Notes under the pieces: model-generated | Told to the model about the DNA's origin: nothing | The model's input: only the letters and a program-made list of their open reading frames with translations | The model's database searches: none | Source of the DNA: CAZMGV01 sp964565925 | GTDB lineage: Bacteria > JAGRBM01 > JAHCIT01 | Assembly: GCA_964565925.1 (NCBI GenBank) | Contig: CAZMGV010000013.1 | Coordinates: forward strand, 1-64,000 | Length of the DNA stretch: 64,000 nucleotides | Direction of reading: 5' to 3' | Translations under genes and position numbers: made by a program | Part shown: piece after piece, positions 50,885 to 59,633 of the stretch | Layout: each line of letters starts with the position of its first letter | How positions within the stretch are numbered: the first letter of the stretch is position 1

Positions 50885-52504
50885 TTCCGGCGCCGGACCT
50901 GGCGGATTTCCGGAAGGCGGCGGACAGTCCCGGAACTCGATCCATCCCATGCCGGGGGCCTCGTCCGGCGCGGAGAAAACCAGCGGGCAGTGGTCTCTGG
51001 TATAAGCCGCCTCGGTCGGGTTCAGGCAGATGGGCTCGGCGAGAAACGGGTGAAGCGCCACCCGGATATTCCCCTGCCGCAGCCTTTTCATGACTTCTTC
51101 GGATGAGCCCGGCACGTGGTATCCGCAGTAGTTGTGGAACGTCCGGTTTACGGGCCTGCTGACGCCGTTCACGAGCAGCGGCGGGTAGCCGTTGGAGAGC
51201 AGCGACAGCCACTCGCGGCCGCCCAGCCAGTCGCGGTAGATCCCGGCCATGCGCAGCGCCGAGGCTCTTGCCTGGGGCCGCCACTGTGTCTCGTACCGGG
51301 ATCGTTTAAGCACGGGGTCCGCCGCCAGCCAGAGCAGCGCTGTCCCGCAGACAAAAACCGTCAGGTAACCGGCCCGGTGCGCCGGGAGCCGGGCGAGCGC
51401 CAGCGCCACCAGCACGGCGTAAAACGGGAACAGCTGGTAGTAGGTATGGGTGAAGATCAGGTGCTGGCTCAGCGCGAGCCACGACAGGCCGAAGGCGGCC
51501 GCCATCCCCGGCAGTTTCCTCAAACCCCAGAGGAGCAGGGCGATCACCGGCAGGCCGGTAATCAGGGTCAGAACCGGCGGCGGGATAAACCCGCCCGCGA
51601 CCTTCTGGAGCGGATAGTTGAGCAGCGACTGAAACCCGTGGTCGCAGCCCAGCATGAAACATTCGCCGGACTGGATGCCGAACCGTTCCGCCAGGGTCAG
51701 GGAGGCCACTGACGATCCGAACGGAACCATGAACAGGCTCCGGTACGCGGCCGCGTCGGTGCCGATACTGGCGAAAAGAACGATGGCGGAAAAGAGCGCA
51801 CAGGCGGCGGCGTCCCGTCCGAAGCGCCGCCACGAGAGGCCCTTCAGAGTGAAGTAGAGCCCCCCCAGCGCCGCGAACTTGAAGTTCACCCAGAGCGCCG
51901 CGAATACCGAAAGCGCCAGAACGAGCGACGTCCAGTTACCGGTCTCGCCGCCGGTCCCGGCGCCGGTCCCGGCCCGGTGTTCCCGCAGCCGGCGGTTCCG
52001 GAGCCAGGCGGCCAGCGCCAGAAACGCGAAACCGCACGCGATGCTTTCCGAGAAAAGGAACTCGTTCCAGCGGGGGTTCAGCATCACCGCCGCCGCGAAC
52101 AGTCCGAACACCGCCGCTTTCAGGCGCGGGAGTTCCAGCTCCGCGGCGGCCCAGGCCACCCCGGCCGCCAGCAGCCCGTGCGTCATGATCCAGAAGACCG
52201 TGAGCTCGTAGCCGATCGCCAGATTACCAAGCAGGTCCGGTGACGGCGGCACCAGACACATCGGGCGCAACCAGAGGAAGAACAGCGGTCCCTTGTTCTC
52301 CCACAGCTCGGAGTAAAGCCGCCCGCCGCCGCACCAGCCCCGCAGAATGGACATCCAGACGCCGTCGTCGCTGTAGAGCGCCCACGGCCCGGCCGGGAAA
52401 TGGCGGAACGCGGCGGTAATGACCGTCGCCGCCAGGTAGGCGGCGACGGCGGAAATAAAGGCCGTGCGAAACAGGCCGGGCCGGCCGGGTGGGGATTCCG
52501 TCAT
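50858..52504 (-). CDS. GT39/ArnT-like integral membrane glycosyltransferase
   Basis: A 548-residue protein with about ten hydrophobic helices, an early loop WALYSDDGVWMS containing the acidic DD pair, and ELWENKGPLFF after it, as in GT-C enzymes (PMT_2/ArnT type) that use polyprenyl-phosphate sugars. A C-terminal soluble region of about 150 residues follows. I prefer the ATG at 52504; the frame is open to 52591, where it would overlap the divergent methyltransferase start. No ribosome site is obvious. The acceptor is unknown. Confidence 0.75.
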   Translation of the reverse strand: MTESPPGRPGLFRTAFISAVAAYLAATVITAAFRHFPAGPWALYSDDGVWMSILRGWCGGGRLYSELWENKGPLFFLWLRPMCLVPPSPDLLGNLAIGYELTVFWIMTHGLLAAGVAWAAAELELPRLKAAVFGLFAAAVMLNPRWNEFLFSESIACGFAFLALAAWLRNRRLREHRAGTGAGTGGETGNWTSLVLALSVFAALWVNFKFAALGGLYFTLKGLSWRRFGRDAAACALFSAIVLFASIGTDAAAYRSLFMVPFGSSVASLTLAERFGIQSGECFMLGCDHGFQSLLNYPLQKVAGGFIPPPVLTLITGLPVIALLLWGLRKLPGMAAAFGLSWLALSQHLIFTHTYYQLFPFYAVLVALALARLPAHRAGYLTVFVCGTALLWLAADPVLKRSRYETQWRPQARASALRMAGIYRDWLGGREWLSLLSNGYPPLLVNGVSRPVNRTFHNYCGYHVPGSSEEVMKRLRQGNIRVALHPFLAEPICLNPTEAAYTRDHCPLVFSAPDEAPGMGWIEFRDCPPPSGNPPGPAPESAGGELRH

Positions 52505-52568
52505 CACGGCGGGGGACCCTAGTGGAGACACTGCCCAATGGCGAGGCGGCAGATTAGGGTGTGCCGCC

Positions 52569-53108
52569 ATGACCGCCGGACGGACCGTCAACTCGAAGAG
52601 CCAGCACTGGGGGACACCCCCGCACTACGTCGAGGCCGTCCGGGCGGTGTTCGGCGGGGAGATCGACCTCGATCCCTGCTCCAACGGACAGTCGGTCGTC
52701 GGCGCGAAGACCGAATACCGGCTGCCTGGCAAAGATGGTCTGAAAGAGCCGTGGGACTTCCGGACCATCTACGTGAATCCGCCCTACGGCGCCGACCGGG
52801 AGCGGGGCACGACGATCAAGCACTGGATCGCAAAATGCCTCTCCGCCCACACGGAGCACGGCGCCGAAGTGATCGCGCTGATCCCGGTCGCCACCAACAC
52901 CCGCCACTGGAAAGAGTGCGTGTGGGGCAAGGCGTCGGCGATCTGTTTTCTGTACGACACCCGCCTGCGCTTTCTCGTGGACGGAAAGGACCAGGGCAAG
53001 GGCGCCCCCATGTCCTGCGCCGCCGTCTACTGGGGCCCGAGGCCGGACAGGTTCGGAGACGTGTTCCAGCCCTACGGCGCGGTGGTGACCGGAATCCGCA
53101 CGGGTTGA
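52569..53108 (+). CDS. Phage-type DNA N6-adenine methyltransferase
   Basis: A 179-residue protein of the phage Dam family (PF05869 type). It opens with SQHWGTPPHYVEAV, then EIDLDPCSN, and has the catalytic motif NPPYG (about residue 74) for adenine-N6 methylation. No restriction enzyme or integrase is adjacent. Such small methyltransferases are usual in prophages, so this is probably a phage remnant or cargo gene. It is divergent from the GT39-like gene and followed by palindromic repeats. Confidence 0.87.
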   Translation: MTAGRTVNSKSQHWGTPPHYVEAVRAVFGGEIDLDPCSNGQSVVGAKTEYRLPGKDGLKEPWDFRTIYVNPPYGADRERGTTIKHWIAKCLSAHTEHGAEVIALIPVATNTRHWKECVWGKASAICFLYDTRLRFLVDGKDQGKGAPMSCAAVYWGPRPDRFGDVFQPYGAVVTGIRTG

Positions 53109-53127
53109 ATACTGCCCCGCAGGAACA

Positions 53128-53233
53128 GACTCACCCGCCCCTCCGGGGCACCCTCTCTATGAAATAGAGAGGGCCGCCTCAGTGGGCCTTCCCTGTTTAT
53201 AGGGAAGGTGGCCGAAGGCCGGATGAGTCCGTC
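53128..53233. repeat. Extragenic palindromic element
   Basis: A compact set of hairpins. ACTCACCCG at the left mirrors CGGATGAGT at the right with one mismatch. Between them are a perfect 10-bp stem (53151-53160 with 53164-53173, 3-nt loop) and a perfect 8-bp stem (53187-53194 with 53201-53208). It resembles REP/RIME-type intergenic elements of other GC-rich bacteria. Confidence 0.65.
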
Positions 53234-53932
53234 CCCGAAGGGCCATTACCGTAAACCCCTGTTGGCAGCAGCGGGTTTAAGGCTATTCAGTTTTCAAACA
53301 TCTATCGCGGCATGCGGGGTTTCAGGCCACCGAGCCGCCTTTGCGGTTTCCACCACTCGCCTTCCGCCGGTCGCGGGCGCCTTGTCTGTTCACCCCGGCT
53401 CGACGAGCGAGAAGGGGGGTGCGACAGCCGTAGCGGCGCTAAACCGGTGGACCATCGAATGGCGGGAACCTGCCCTCTCCGGGGAGTTCCGCCCCTGCTC
53501 ACGCGGTGGACCCACGCGACAAGGACGCGACCGGGAGGGACTTCACTGGATCCAGGGCCCGCTCATCACGGTCGCCCGGACCTGAGCTCACCTCCGGCTT
53601 CGTACTACCTCACGCCCTTTGGGGCCCTCGGTTTCCGGCTCCGGATGGAGACTTATCTTCACCCACTATTAATAGCGGCTATAAAAACGCGATCCAGTAT
53701 TAACGTGAAAACGGCGCGCAACTTCGCGGAAGGGTTCAGGATAAATATTTTGCTTGGTCCATTTCCGGGTGCGCCTGAAAGGGCTGATTTTCGAGTCAAC
53801 TGCGAAACCCGCAATCCCAGGCCCAGCTTGGGCCGGCTTGGTCCATTTAGGTCCAAAGCGGCGGTTTTATCCGGAGGGAGGTGTTGATATAGATGGTATT
53901 ATCGAGGGGCGGGAGAATGGTCGTAAATACCC
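53234..53932. other. 700-nt stretch without a recognisable gene
   Basis: Open frames exist on both strands (for example plus 53312-53887) but look like GC-rich shadows, with Pro/Arg-rich non-protein-like composition and no ribosome site. A hairpin with AAACCC/GGGTTT arms lies at about 53252-53278. On the minus strand the segment is rich in GGAA/GGAAACC-type loops, so a structured RNA is possible, but it matches no RNA family I can recognise, including RNase P, tmRNA and SRP RNA. Confidence 0.4.
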
Positions 53933-54955
53933 TTACTGGGCTCGTGTGTCAGTTGAATCTCGTCGTACGCAACGGTTCGCCCATTCCCGCACATGTGGAT
54001 CAGCATCAGCTGTGCTGTCGCTTAACATTTTGGCGAGGTCTGGATCGAGATTCTTTTTACGGCATAGTCTTTCAAGAGTTCGTCGCCTCACCAAGGGTGA
54101 TTCGTCTCGAATAGTGTCCTTGGCTACATCTGCAAATTTGTTCTCCGATAACTCGTCAAGACCAGAAAGTGATTCCGCCCGGACATAGGCGTCAGAATCT
54201 TTAACGTGGGCCAACATTACTTTCACAGCCTCGTTACGCTCATTTTCTGACAAGTTAGTCGTCGAGTACATTCCGGAAATGGCCTGCATTCTGATGTAGC
54301 CATCTGGAGACGTTGAAAGCACCTTTAGTACCTTGAACGCGCCATCATAGTTTGACCCGAGGCTCCGAATCGCTTCTTGAGCGGCGTATGATATTTTAGG
54401 GTCGTCGCATCTGGCGGCCTCAATCAATACAGGAATCAGAGCCGAATCAGCGATATAAATAGCTTCCTTAAAAGCGTCCATTCGCACTGCAACATCCGGG
54501 CTACGACTGCCTTTCGTAATCTCTTCTACCGTTCTCCGGTTTCGGTAGGCACTCTCAGCCGATTGAATGATACGGATGAGATCCGACAGGGACTCCTTAA
54601 CGCAGTCATCGGATAAATCACCAGCTTCAGCTTTTATGCCCTCTATTCCTGGCAGTAGCCTTCTCTTGTAATCGAGGGTGAGAAAACCGATCACTTCTCT
54701 GGTCTGGTATTCAACGCTGCCATCTCCATCGCACAACAATCTGGCAAGCGGGATTATAATACGAGGGTCGTCGAAACGACTGAGAGCAATTCCCGATCTC
54801 AAGCGGCGGGCGGGCTCAATACTCCGGCTTTCACTGATCCAATAATTTAGGTCATGAATTCTCTGAAAATTTCGTTGATATACAAGGTAACCAAATACAG
54901 TTATCAGTGTCAGCAACACACCATAAATTCCTATTCTTGCGAATTTGCTAACCAT
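53933..54955 (-). CDS. Membrane-anchored HEAT-repeat protein
   Basis: A 340-residue protein with an N-terminal signal anchor (about 8-25) and then five or more HEAT-like helical pairs, for example DSALIPVLIEAARCDDPKIS, FKVLKVLSTSPDGYIRMQA and PLVRRRTLERLC. It is a scaffold type with no catalytic motif. Its base composition is clearly more AT-rich than the flanking genes, and it stands between long non-coding, repeat-filled stretches; both suggest transfer. No operon partner. Confidence 0.8.
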   Translation of the reverse strand: MVSKFARIGIYGVLLTLITVFGYLVYQRNFQRIHDLNYWISESRSIEPARRLRSGIALSRFDDPRIIIPLARLLCDGDGSVEYQTREVIGFLTLDYKRRLLPGIEGIKAEAGDLSDDCVKESLSDLIRIIQSAESAYRNRRTVEEITKGSRSPDVAVRMDAFKEAIYIADSALIPVLIEAARCDDPKISYAAQEAIRSLGSNYDGAFKVLKVLSTSPDGYIRMQAISGMYSTTNLSENERNEAVKVMLAHVKDSDAYVRAESLSGLDELSENKFADVAKDTIRDESPLVRRRTLERLCRKKNLDPDLAKMLSDSTADADPHVREWANRCVRRDSTDTRAQ

Positions 54956-55100
54956 ATCTGACCATTTCTCGTGACACCCCGGAGAGGTAAAAGGGCGACA
55001 AATTCAAAGCGGCAGCGCCCCGCCACGATATATTCGATAATAGTTCCGCCATGGCCCCATTCTGCCGCTTTCCCACCGGCGGGACCACCAGGACTCATCA

Positions 55101-55197
55101 CCCTTCGAGACGGCTTGCAACGAGCGTCCTCAGGGCGACCCTTCGACAGGCTCAGCGTGAGCGGTTCATGGTTCCCTTCGACTTGCTCAGGGTAAAC
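55101..55197. repeat. CTTCGA...CTCAGG intergenic repeats
   Basis: Three tandem-like units each open with CCCTTCGA (55101, 55139 and 55174) and continue to a CTCAGG or CTCAGC box followed by G-rich bases. Related inverted copies lie at 57139-57247. With the rest of 54956-55338, no gene is visible here. Confidence 0.6.
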
Positions 55198-55306
55198 TCA
55201 GCTCACCACGAAACGGTTCCGGCCCCTCCCCCCAACTTTTTATTCCCCAATTAAATCATGGCCTTAACCCATCTATGTAACTGACTGATGTCATTTTTAT
55301 TTTGAC

Positions 55307-55324
55307 ACTGGCTGACCGGCCAGT
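55307..55324. promoter_or_regulatory. TetR-type operator palindrome
   Basis: ACTGGC-TGACCG-GCCAGT, 6-bp arms around 6 nt, 15 bp before the TetR start at 55339. Likely an autoregulatory operator of that gene. Confidence 0.62.
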
Positions 55325-55338
55325 CTAAATTGACGGGG

Positions 55339-55983
55339 ATGGTTGAGCCCCACCCGTACTCCGAGATTGAAACCACGACCGGCACCGACTCCCACAACGA
55401 GTCGGTGGGCCGGATTGTCGAGGCGGCGATTCACTGCTTCGCGCGGCTGGGTTACGAAGGCGCCTCCACCAAGGAGATCGCGCAGGCGGCGGGGGTTTCC
55501 AAAAGTCTCCTGCACTATCACTTCGATTCGAAGGAAGACATCCTGATCGAAGCGGTGACGAGTATGAGCATGCGCCTGGCGCGCGAGGTCCAGTCGCGGA
55601 TCGAGTCGCAGACGCCGTCGGTGGAGCGGGCGCTGAACGCCGCCGAGGCGCTGTTCGACCTGCTCATTACGAACAAGGAGCGGGTGTCGTTCCTGCTCGA
55701 GATGTTTGCCACCGCCAACCACAACGAACGGCTGCGGGTGCGGCTGGACGAATTCGACCGCGTCCAGAGCCGGCTGGTCAGGGACACGCTCGAATCGGCG
55801 CTGGGACCGGTGAAGGAGAGTCTCGCCATTCCGGTGGACCGGATGGTGCTGCTTGTCCAGTCGATCATCAGCGGGCTGGCGGTGCAGAGCCGCTTTGTGG
55901 ACCGCCCGGCCGAGATGCGGGCGCTGTTCGACGACGTTAAACAGGTTCTGATCCGGGGCGTGTTCGCCCTGAAGCCAGACTAA
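55339..55983 (+). CDS. TetR/AcrR-family regulator
   Basis: A 214-residue regulator with helix-turn-helix ASTKEIAQAAGVSKSLLHYHF, followed by SKEDIL. The C-terminal domain is helical and not diagnostic. ATG 55339 or TTG 55330 starts it; neither has a ribosome site, so a leaderless message is possible given how close the operator is. It precedes the di-iron protein gene by 30 nt on the same strand and probably controls it. Confidence 0.88.
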   Translation: MVEPHPYSEIETTTGTDSHNESVGRIVEAAIHCFARLGYEGASTKEIAQAAGVSKSLLHYHFDSKEDILIEAVTSMSMRLAREVQSRIESQTPSVERALNAAEALFDLLITNKERVSFLLEMFATANHNERLRVRLDEFDRVQSRLVRDTLESALGPVKESLAIPVDRMVLLVQSIISGLAVQSRFVDRPAEMRALFDDVKQVLIRGVFALKPD

Positions 55984-56013
55984 ATTGGCAGATTGATACA
56001 GGAGAAGAGACCC

Positions 56014-57051
56014 ATGGGAATCGCAGGTTACGGCAAGACACAGATCCGCTACGACATGTTCGACCTGGAGCTGGACGCCGACGCGGCCAAGCGTTACGCG
56101 CGGTGCGAGAACATCTACCACAAGGGCCAGGACCTGGCGTGGGACGGCAAGGAGATCCTCCAGTCGCTGCTGAAAGAGCACGGCGGTATAAAGCTCGATC
56201 CGGAGAAGACCCACGCCATCCAGCGGATTTTTGCGATCATCCTCTGGGGCGAGCTCGCCGCGTGGAAGATCAGCGCGCAACTGGCCGACGGACTGGTGCC
56301 GCTCGAGGCGAAGATGGCGGCCACCAGCCAGGCTTTTGATGAGGCCCGCCACTTCTACGTCATGCACGACTACCTGAAAGAGACGGGATACGTGCCGGAG
56401 CGCATGGACCGCGCCCCGCAGGCGCTGCTTGACCTCGTGCTCGACACGCCGAACCTCGCCTACAAGCTGCTCGGCATGCAACTCATGATCGAGGGCATGG
56501 CGCTCACGATCTTCCAGACGATTCGCGAGCTGAAGCCCGAGCCCGTCATCGCCGAGCTGATGAAATATTACGAGCGCGACGAGGCCCGCCACGTGGGACT
56601 CGGCATGCAGTTCGTGCCCGAGATGATCAAGGACATGAGCCAGGCCGAAGTGTCCCGCATGATGCTGTTCCAGTGCCAGATCATGTTCTGGGCGATGGCC
56701 GAGACGAAGCTGCTCGAAAACGATTTCAAGACGCTGGGGATCGACCCCCGCAAGGTGATGGAACTGGGCCGCGGCAAGCAGATGATGGCGATGCGCCAGG
56801 CGTTCGAGGTGCTGGGCGTCGATTTCGAGAAGGACCGCAACCCGGTCATGACGCTGCTCAACATGTCGAACGAGTTCCTTTTCCCCACGGACGAGACCAA
56901 GGGCGATCTCTGGGCCCAGTGCAAGGCGGCGGTCGAGGCGGCCAAATACCAGGCCGACTACGACAAGCACGCGCTGGACGTGCATCTCTCGCACGAGATC
57001 CGTCTCGCCAAGGGCGGCGTGGCCGGCCCTGATTCCGGCATGTTCGGCTGA
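56014..57051 (+). CDS. Ferritin-like di-iron protein (R2/AurF-like fold)
   Basis: A 345-residue helical protein with two carboxylate-His motifs: FDEARHFYVMHDY (about 109) and RDEARHVGLGMQ (about 190), each E-x-x-H like, plus GELAAWK and IEGMALT upstream of them supplying the other Glu ligands. This is the arrangement of ribonucleotide reductase R2-like oxidases and AurF-type oxygenases. It is not a canonical R2, since the Tyr-radical context is absent. The preceding TetR suggests an oxidative role on a lipid or aromatic substrate. AGGAG precedes the ATG. Confidence 0.8.
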   Translation: MGIAGYGKTQIRYDMFDLELDADAAKRYARCENIYHKGQDLAWDGKEILQSLLKEHGGIKLDPEKTHAIQRIFAIILWGELAAWKISAQLADGLVPLEAKMAATSQAFDEARHFYVMHDYLKETGYVPERMDRAPQALLDLVLDTPNLAYKLLGMQLMIEGMALTIFQTIRELKPEPVIAELMKYYERDEARHVGLGMQFVPEMIKDMSQAEVSRMMLFQCQIMFWAMAETKLLENDFKTLGIDPRKVMELGRGKQMMAMRQAFEVLGVDFEKDRNPVMTLLNMSNEFLFPTDETKGDLWAQCKAAVEAAKYQADYDKHALDVHLSHEIRLAKGGVAGPDSGMFG

Positions 57052-57078
57052 GAGCCGGTTAAGCGGCCGGCAGGTGCA

Positions 57079-57104
57079 GGGGAGGGGTTCCCGAATCCTA
57101 CCCC
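57079..57104 (+). repeat. GGGGAGGGGTTCCCGAA repeat, copy 1
   Basis: A 26-bp unit with a GGGG/CCCC-flanked core. It matches 63191-63216 with one difference and the inverted copy at 63261-63287. Confidence 0.65.
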
Positions 57105-57138
57105 GAAACATCAACCCGACAGACGTCGCCGTCTGGCC

Positions 57139-57247
57139 GTTCGTCCTGAGGAGCTTTGCAGCGCAAAGCGTCTCGAAGGATGAGCGGCCTAACTTTGCCG
57201 TTCGGCCCTTCGAGACGGCCCTTGCGGGCCTCCTCAGGGCGAACGGA
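57139..57247. repeat. Pair of inverted CTTCGAGACG...CCTCAGG repeats
   Basis: One copy reads CGTTCGTCCTGAGGAG...TCTCGAAGGATGA (57139-57185). The second, inverted, reads CCCTTCGAGACGG...CCTCAGGGCGAACGG (57207-57246). Together they can form one large stem. The same unit occurs at 55101. No gene in 57052-57326. Confidence 0.65.
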
Positions 57248-57326
57248 TAGCCGGGATCTCCGGGCTTTAACACTGCGCACACTTTTCATCGGTTTTTAAG
57301 AATCCCTCGCCTATGATGGCGGGGTG

Positions 57327-57731
57327 ATGAAACCGGTCCTGTTCGCCATCCTGTTCCTGGCCGCCGCTTCCGCGGCGGCTGCGACGAAACGCCCGAAACT
57401 CCCCGACCGCTGGTGGGACGTGCCCAGCTGTCCGACGCAGTTCCAGCAGACGGCGACGCCGCTCGTCTCGACGGTGCGGCTCAACAGCACCGAATCCATC
57501 CAGTGGTACCGGATCGTGTGGCTCAAGATTCAGCGCCGCCTGAACGGCATCAAGGTGGAAGGTCCCTACGTGGTGCCCTGCCGGAACAACTGCGTGATCG
57601 GCCCCGGCGAACAGGTGGAGATCTGGATCGACCCGGCCGACTTCCCCGACGTGCAGGTGTATGAAGAAGCCGACCGCCGGGAACTGGGCTGCGTGCCCGT
57701 GGACCCGCCGAAGAAAAAGCAGAAAACCTGA
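57327..57731 (+). CDS. Hypothetical secreted protein
   Basis: A 134-residue protein with a signal peptide (cleavage near SAAAAT, about residue 20) and a mature chain with three cysteines (PSCPTQ, PCRNNC pair, LGC), ending in a Lys/Pro-rich tail. The middle (IQWYRIVWLKIQRRLNG) looks like beta strands. I recognise no family. ATG 57327 has GCGGGG upstream; a GTG one codon earlier is also possible. It stands alone between repeats and a TetR operator. Confidence 0.6.
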   Translation: MKPVLFAILFLAAASAAAATKRPKLPDRWWDVPSCPTQFQQTATPLVSTVRLNSTESIQWYRIVWLKIQRRLNGIKVEGPYVVPCRNNCVIGPGEQVEIWIDPADFPDVQVYEEADRRELGCVPVDPPKKKQKT

Positions 57732-57786
57732 GTGCGCCGCCAGCCGCGCGAGTTGTTCCCGCCGGAGGCCTTTTGCCGAATCTCTA

Positions 57787-57810
57787 TTCGCTGAACTAGG
57801 GTTCAGCGAA
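57787..57810. promoter_or_regulatory. TetR-type operator palindrome
   Basis: TTCGCTGAAC-TAGG-GTTCAGCGAA, perfect 10-bp arms around 4 nt, 13 bp before the TetR ATG and just before its GGAGGG site. Probable autoregulatory operator. Confidence 0.72.
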
Positions 57811-57823
57811 CAGGAGGGCAGCC

Positions 57824-58486
57824 ATGCGCCCCGACGCCCCCAGAGCCCAGCAGAAGAAGGAAACCCGCCACCATGTGCTGACCAGCGCGCAGAAGGTGTT
57901 CGCGGCCAAGGGTTACGGCGCGACGCAGGTGCGCGACATCGTGAAGAGCGCGGGCGTCTCGATCGGCACCTTCTATCACTACTTCGATTCGAAAGAGGAA
58001 GCGTTCAACGAGCTGGTGCTGGCCGGCAGCCGCACGCTGCGCGAGGCGATCCGCGCGGGCCGTCACCGCCGGGGGTCGAACCTGATGGACCAGACCCGGG
58101 CGTCCATTTATACGTTTCTGAAATTCACCCGCGACCACGAGGATCTGTTCCGGATCCTTATCCGCGAGCGGTCCCGCTCCAACGCCTGGCAGCTTCCGCT
58201 GGGCGACCAGCTGTTCCGCGAAGCGGTCGCGGACCTCGTCGCCGACATGGCGCGGTCGTTCAAGGGCGCGCCGCTCACCCCGAAGCAGATCGAGACGCTC
58301 GCCTGGGCGACGGTGTCGACCTGCGTGGGTGTCGTGATGCGCAAGCTGGAGAGCCGCGAGACGATCGACCCCGAGTCCGAGAGCGAACTGCTCACGCGCC
58401 TGCTGACGGGCGGGCTCGTGGCCTGTATCCGGGGCGGGCCGATCGACCTGCCGCCGCAGCCGGGACGGTCACTGGTGGCGGGTTAG
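57824..58486 (+). CDS. TetR/AcrR-family regulator
   Basis: A 220-residue regulator with helix-turn-helix GATQVRDIVKSAGVSIGTFYHYF, followed by SKEEAF. The ligand domain is helical. GGAGGG precedes the ATG. Its 3' end overlaps the convergent TPR gene by 18 bp. No obvious target beyond itself is adjacent. Confidence 0.9.
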   Translation: MRPDAPRAQQKKETRHHVLTSAQKVFAAKGYGATQVRDIVKSAGVSIGTFYHYFDSKEEAFNELVLAGSRTLREAIRAGRHRRGSNLMDQTRASIYTFLKFTRDHEDLFRILIRERSRSNAWQLPLGDQLFREAVADLVADMARSFKGAPLTPKQIETLAWATVSTCVGVVMRKLESRETIDPESESELLTRLLTGGLVACIRGGPIDLPPQPGRSLVAG

Positions 58487-59533
58487 TTCGGCCTGTTTCA
58501 CGCGGGCGAAATAAAGCCCGGCCTTTTCCGTGTGGCCGAACTTCTCGTAGAGCGCGCCCATGAGGCGCATGCATTCCAGGAACTTCGGGTCGGTGTTGGA
58601 ATCGGCGCCCAGCTGGCGGCGCGTCACCGACATGCCGCTCACGTCCACCTTCACGTTGTGTTCGAGTTCGTAGCGGACCCGTTCGTAGTAGCCGTTGCGG
58701 ACGTAGTCGGTCTGCAGGATCTTGAAGGCGGGGTCGACGTCCGACGGGTCGGCGGCGGCCGCCTTCAGGATCTGGATCGCCTTGTCGTACTTGCCGACGC
58801 TGATCATCACCGTGGCGAACTGGAGCCGCAGCTGCCCCGCCTGTTTGGGGCGGAGCTGGATGAGGCGCTGGTAGGCGATGTCGACGGCCTCCCAGTCGTT
58901 GCGGTCCAGCGCGTAAATCGCCTGCGTCGTGAAATCGAGATAGCCGCCCGGCTCGTTTTTCACGATCGCCCGGACCTGGTTCTGCGCCTTGTCCTTGCCG
59001 CCGCCGGCGAGCCCCGGCGCGAACAGGTAGTACTGAAAAAGGTCCACGCGGGCGGGGTTGTTCTTTCCGTCCAGCTCGACGGCGCGCTCGAAGTGCGCCT
59101 TCACCTTCCAGACCGGGCCGAAGGCGGCGGCGACGATGTTGGAATGCTCGATCTTCACGCCATAGGCGCGCGCCAGCCACAGGTGATAGTCGGAGCTGTT
59201 GTCGTTGCGGTCGACCGCCTTCTCGAGTTCCGAGATCGAGCCCTCAAAGTCGGGATCATCGAGCGCGAGCAGATACTTGCCGTATTCGTAGTGCGCGTCG
59301 CCGCTGTTCGGATCGGCCTGCGCGAGCTGCCTGAAGATTTTCCCGGCGGCGTCGAATTCGCCCAGTTCGAGCAGCGCTTTTGCACCGGCGAGCGTGTTCT
59401 GGGCGGGGGCCGCCACCAGCGGTTTGGCCTGAACGATGGCGCAGACGAGCAGCAGGGCGAGCCCGGCGGCGTGTCCCAGCCGGCGTCCCGAGGGCGTCCG
59501 TCCGGCGGATTTAGTAGAGAAATTCGTGGGCAT
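58469..59533 (-). CDS. Exported TPR-repeat protein
   Basis: A 354-residue protein with a signal peptide (hydrophobic about 22-40) and several tetratricopeptide units, for example AKALLELGEFDAAGKIFRQL, GSISELEKAVDRNDNSSDYH and FERAVELDGKNNPARVDL. It has no catalytic motif and is probably a periplasmic scaffold. Transcribed alone, about 100 nt after the TatD-fusion gene on the same strand. Confidence 0.78.
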   Translation of the reverse strand: MPTNFSTKSAGRTPSGRRLGHAAGLALLLVCAIVQAKPLVAAPAQNTLAGAKALLELGEFDAAGKIFRQLAQADPNSGDAHYEYGKYLLALDDPDFEGSISELEKAVDRNDNSSDYHLWLARAYGVKIEHSNIVAAAFGPVWKVKAHFERAVELDGKNNPARVDLFQYYLFAPGLAGGGKDKAQNQVRAIVKNEPGGYLDFTTQAIYALDRNDWEAVDIAYQRLIQLRPKQAGQLRLQFATVMISVGKYDKAIQILKAAAADPSDVDPAFKILQTDYVRNGYYERVRYELEHNVKVDVSGMSVTRRQLGADSNTDPKFLECMRLMGALYEKFGHTEKAGLYFARVKQAELTRHQ

Positions 59534-59633
59534 TTAGGTCGTAAACCGCAGGGCAGTCGGCGAGCCTAACACCAGACCGGTTTGTTTCAAAAAACGGGCT
59601 GGTAACGGATTGTGAGTGTGATCCGAATCATAT

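Noticed and set aside
53281..53340. TTTGAAAACTGAATAG-like sequence on the minus strand, resembling rRNA leader boxes
   Set aside because: No 16S, 23S or tRNA sequence follows on either side, so the likeness is probably chance.
53312..53887. 191-codon plus-strand frame downstream of the methyltransferase
   Set aside because: Pro/Arg/Gly-rich, no start signal and no recognisable fold; the other frames are equally open. Left as unresolved non-coding DNA.
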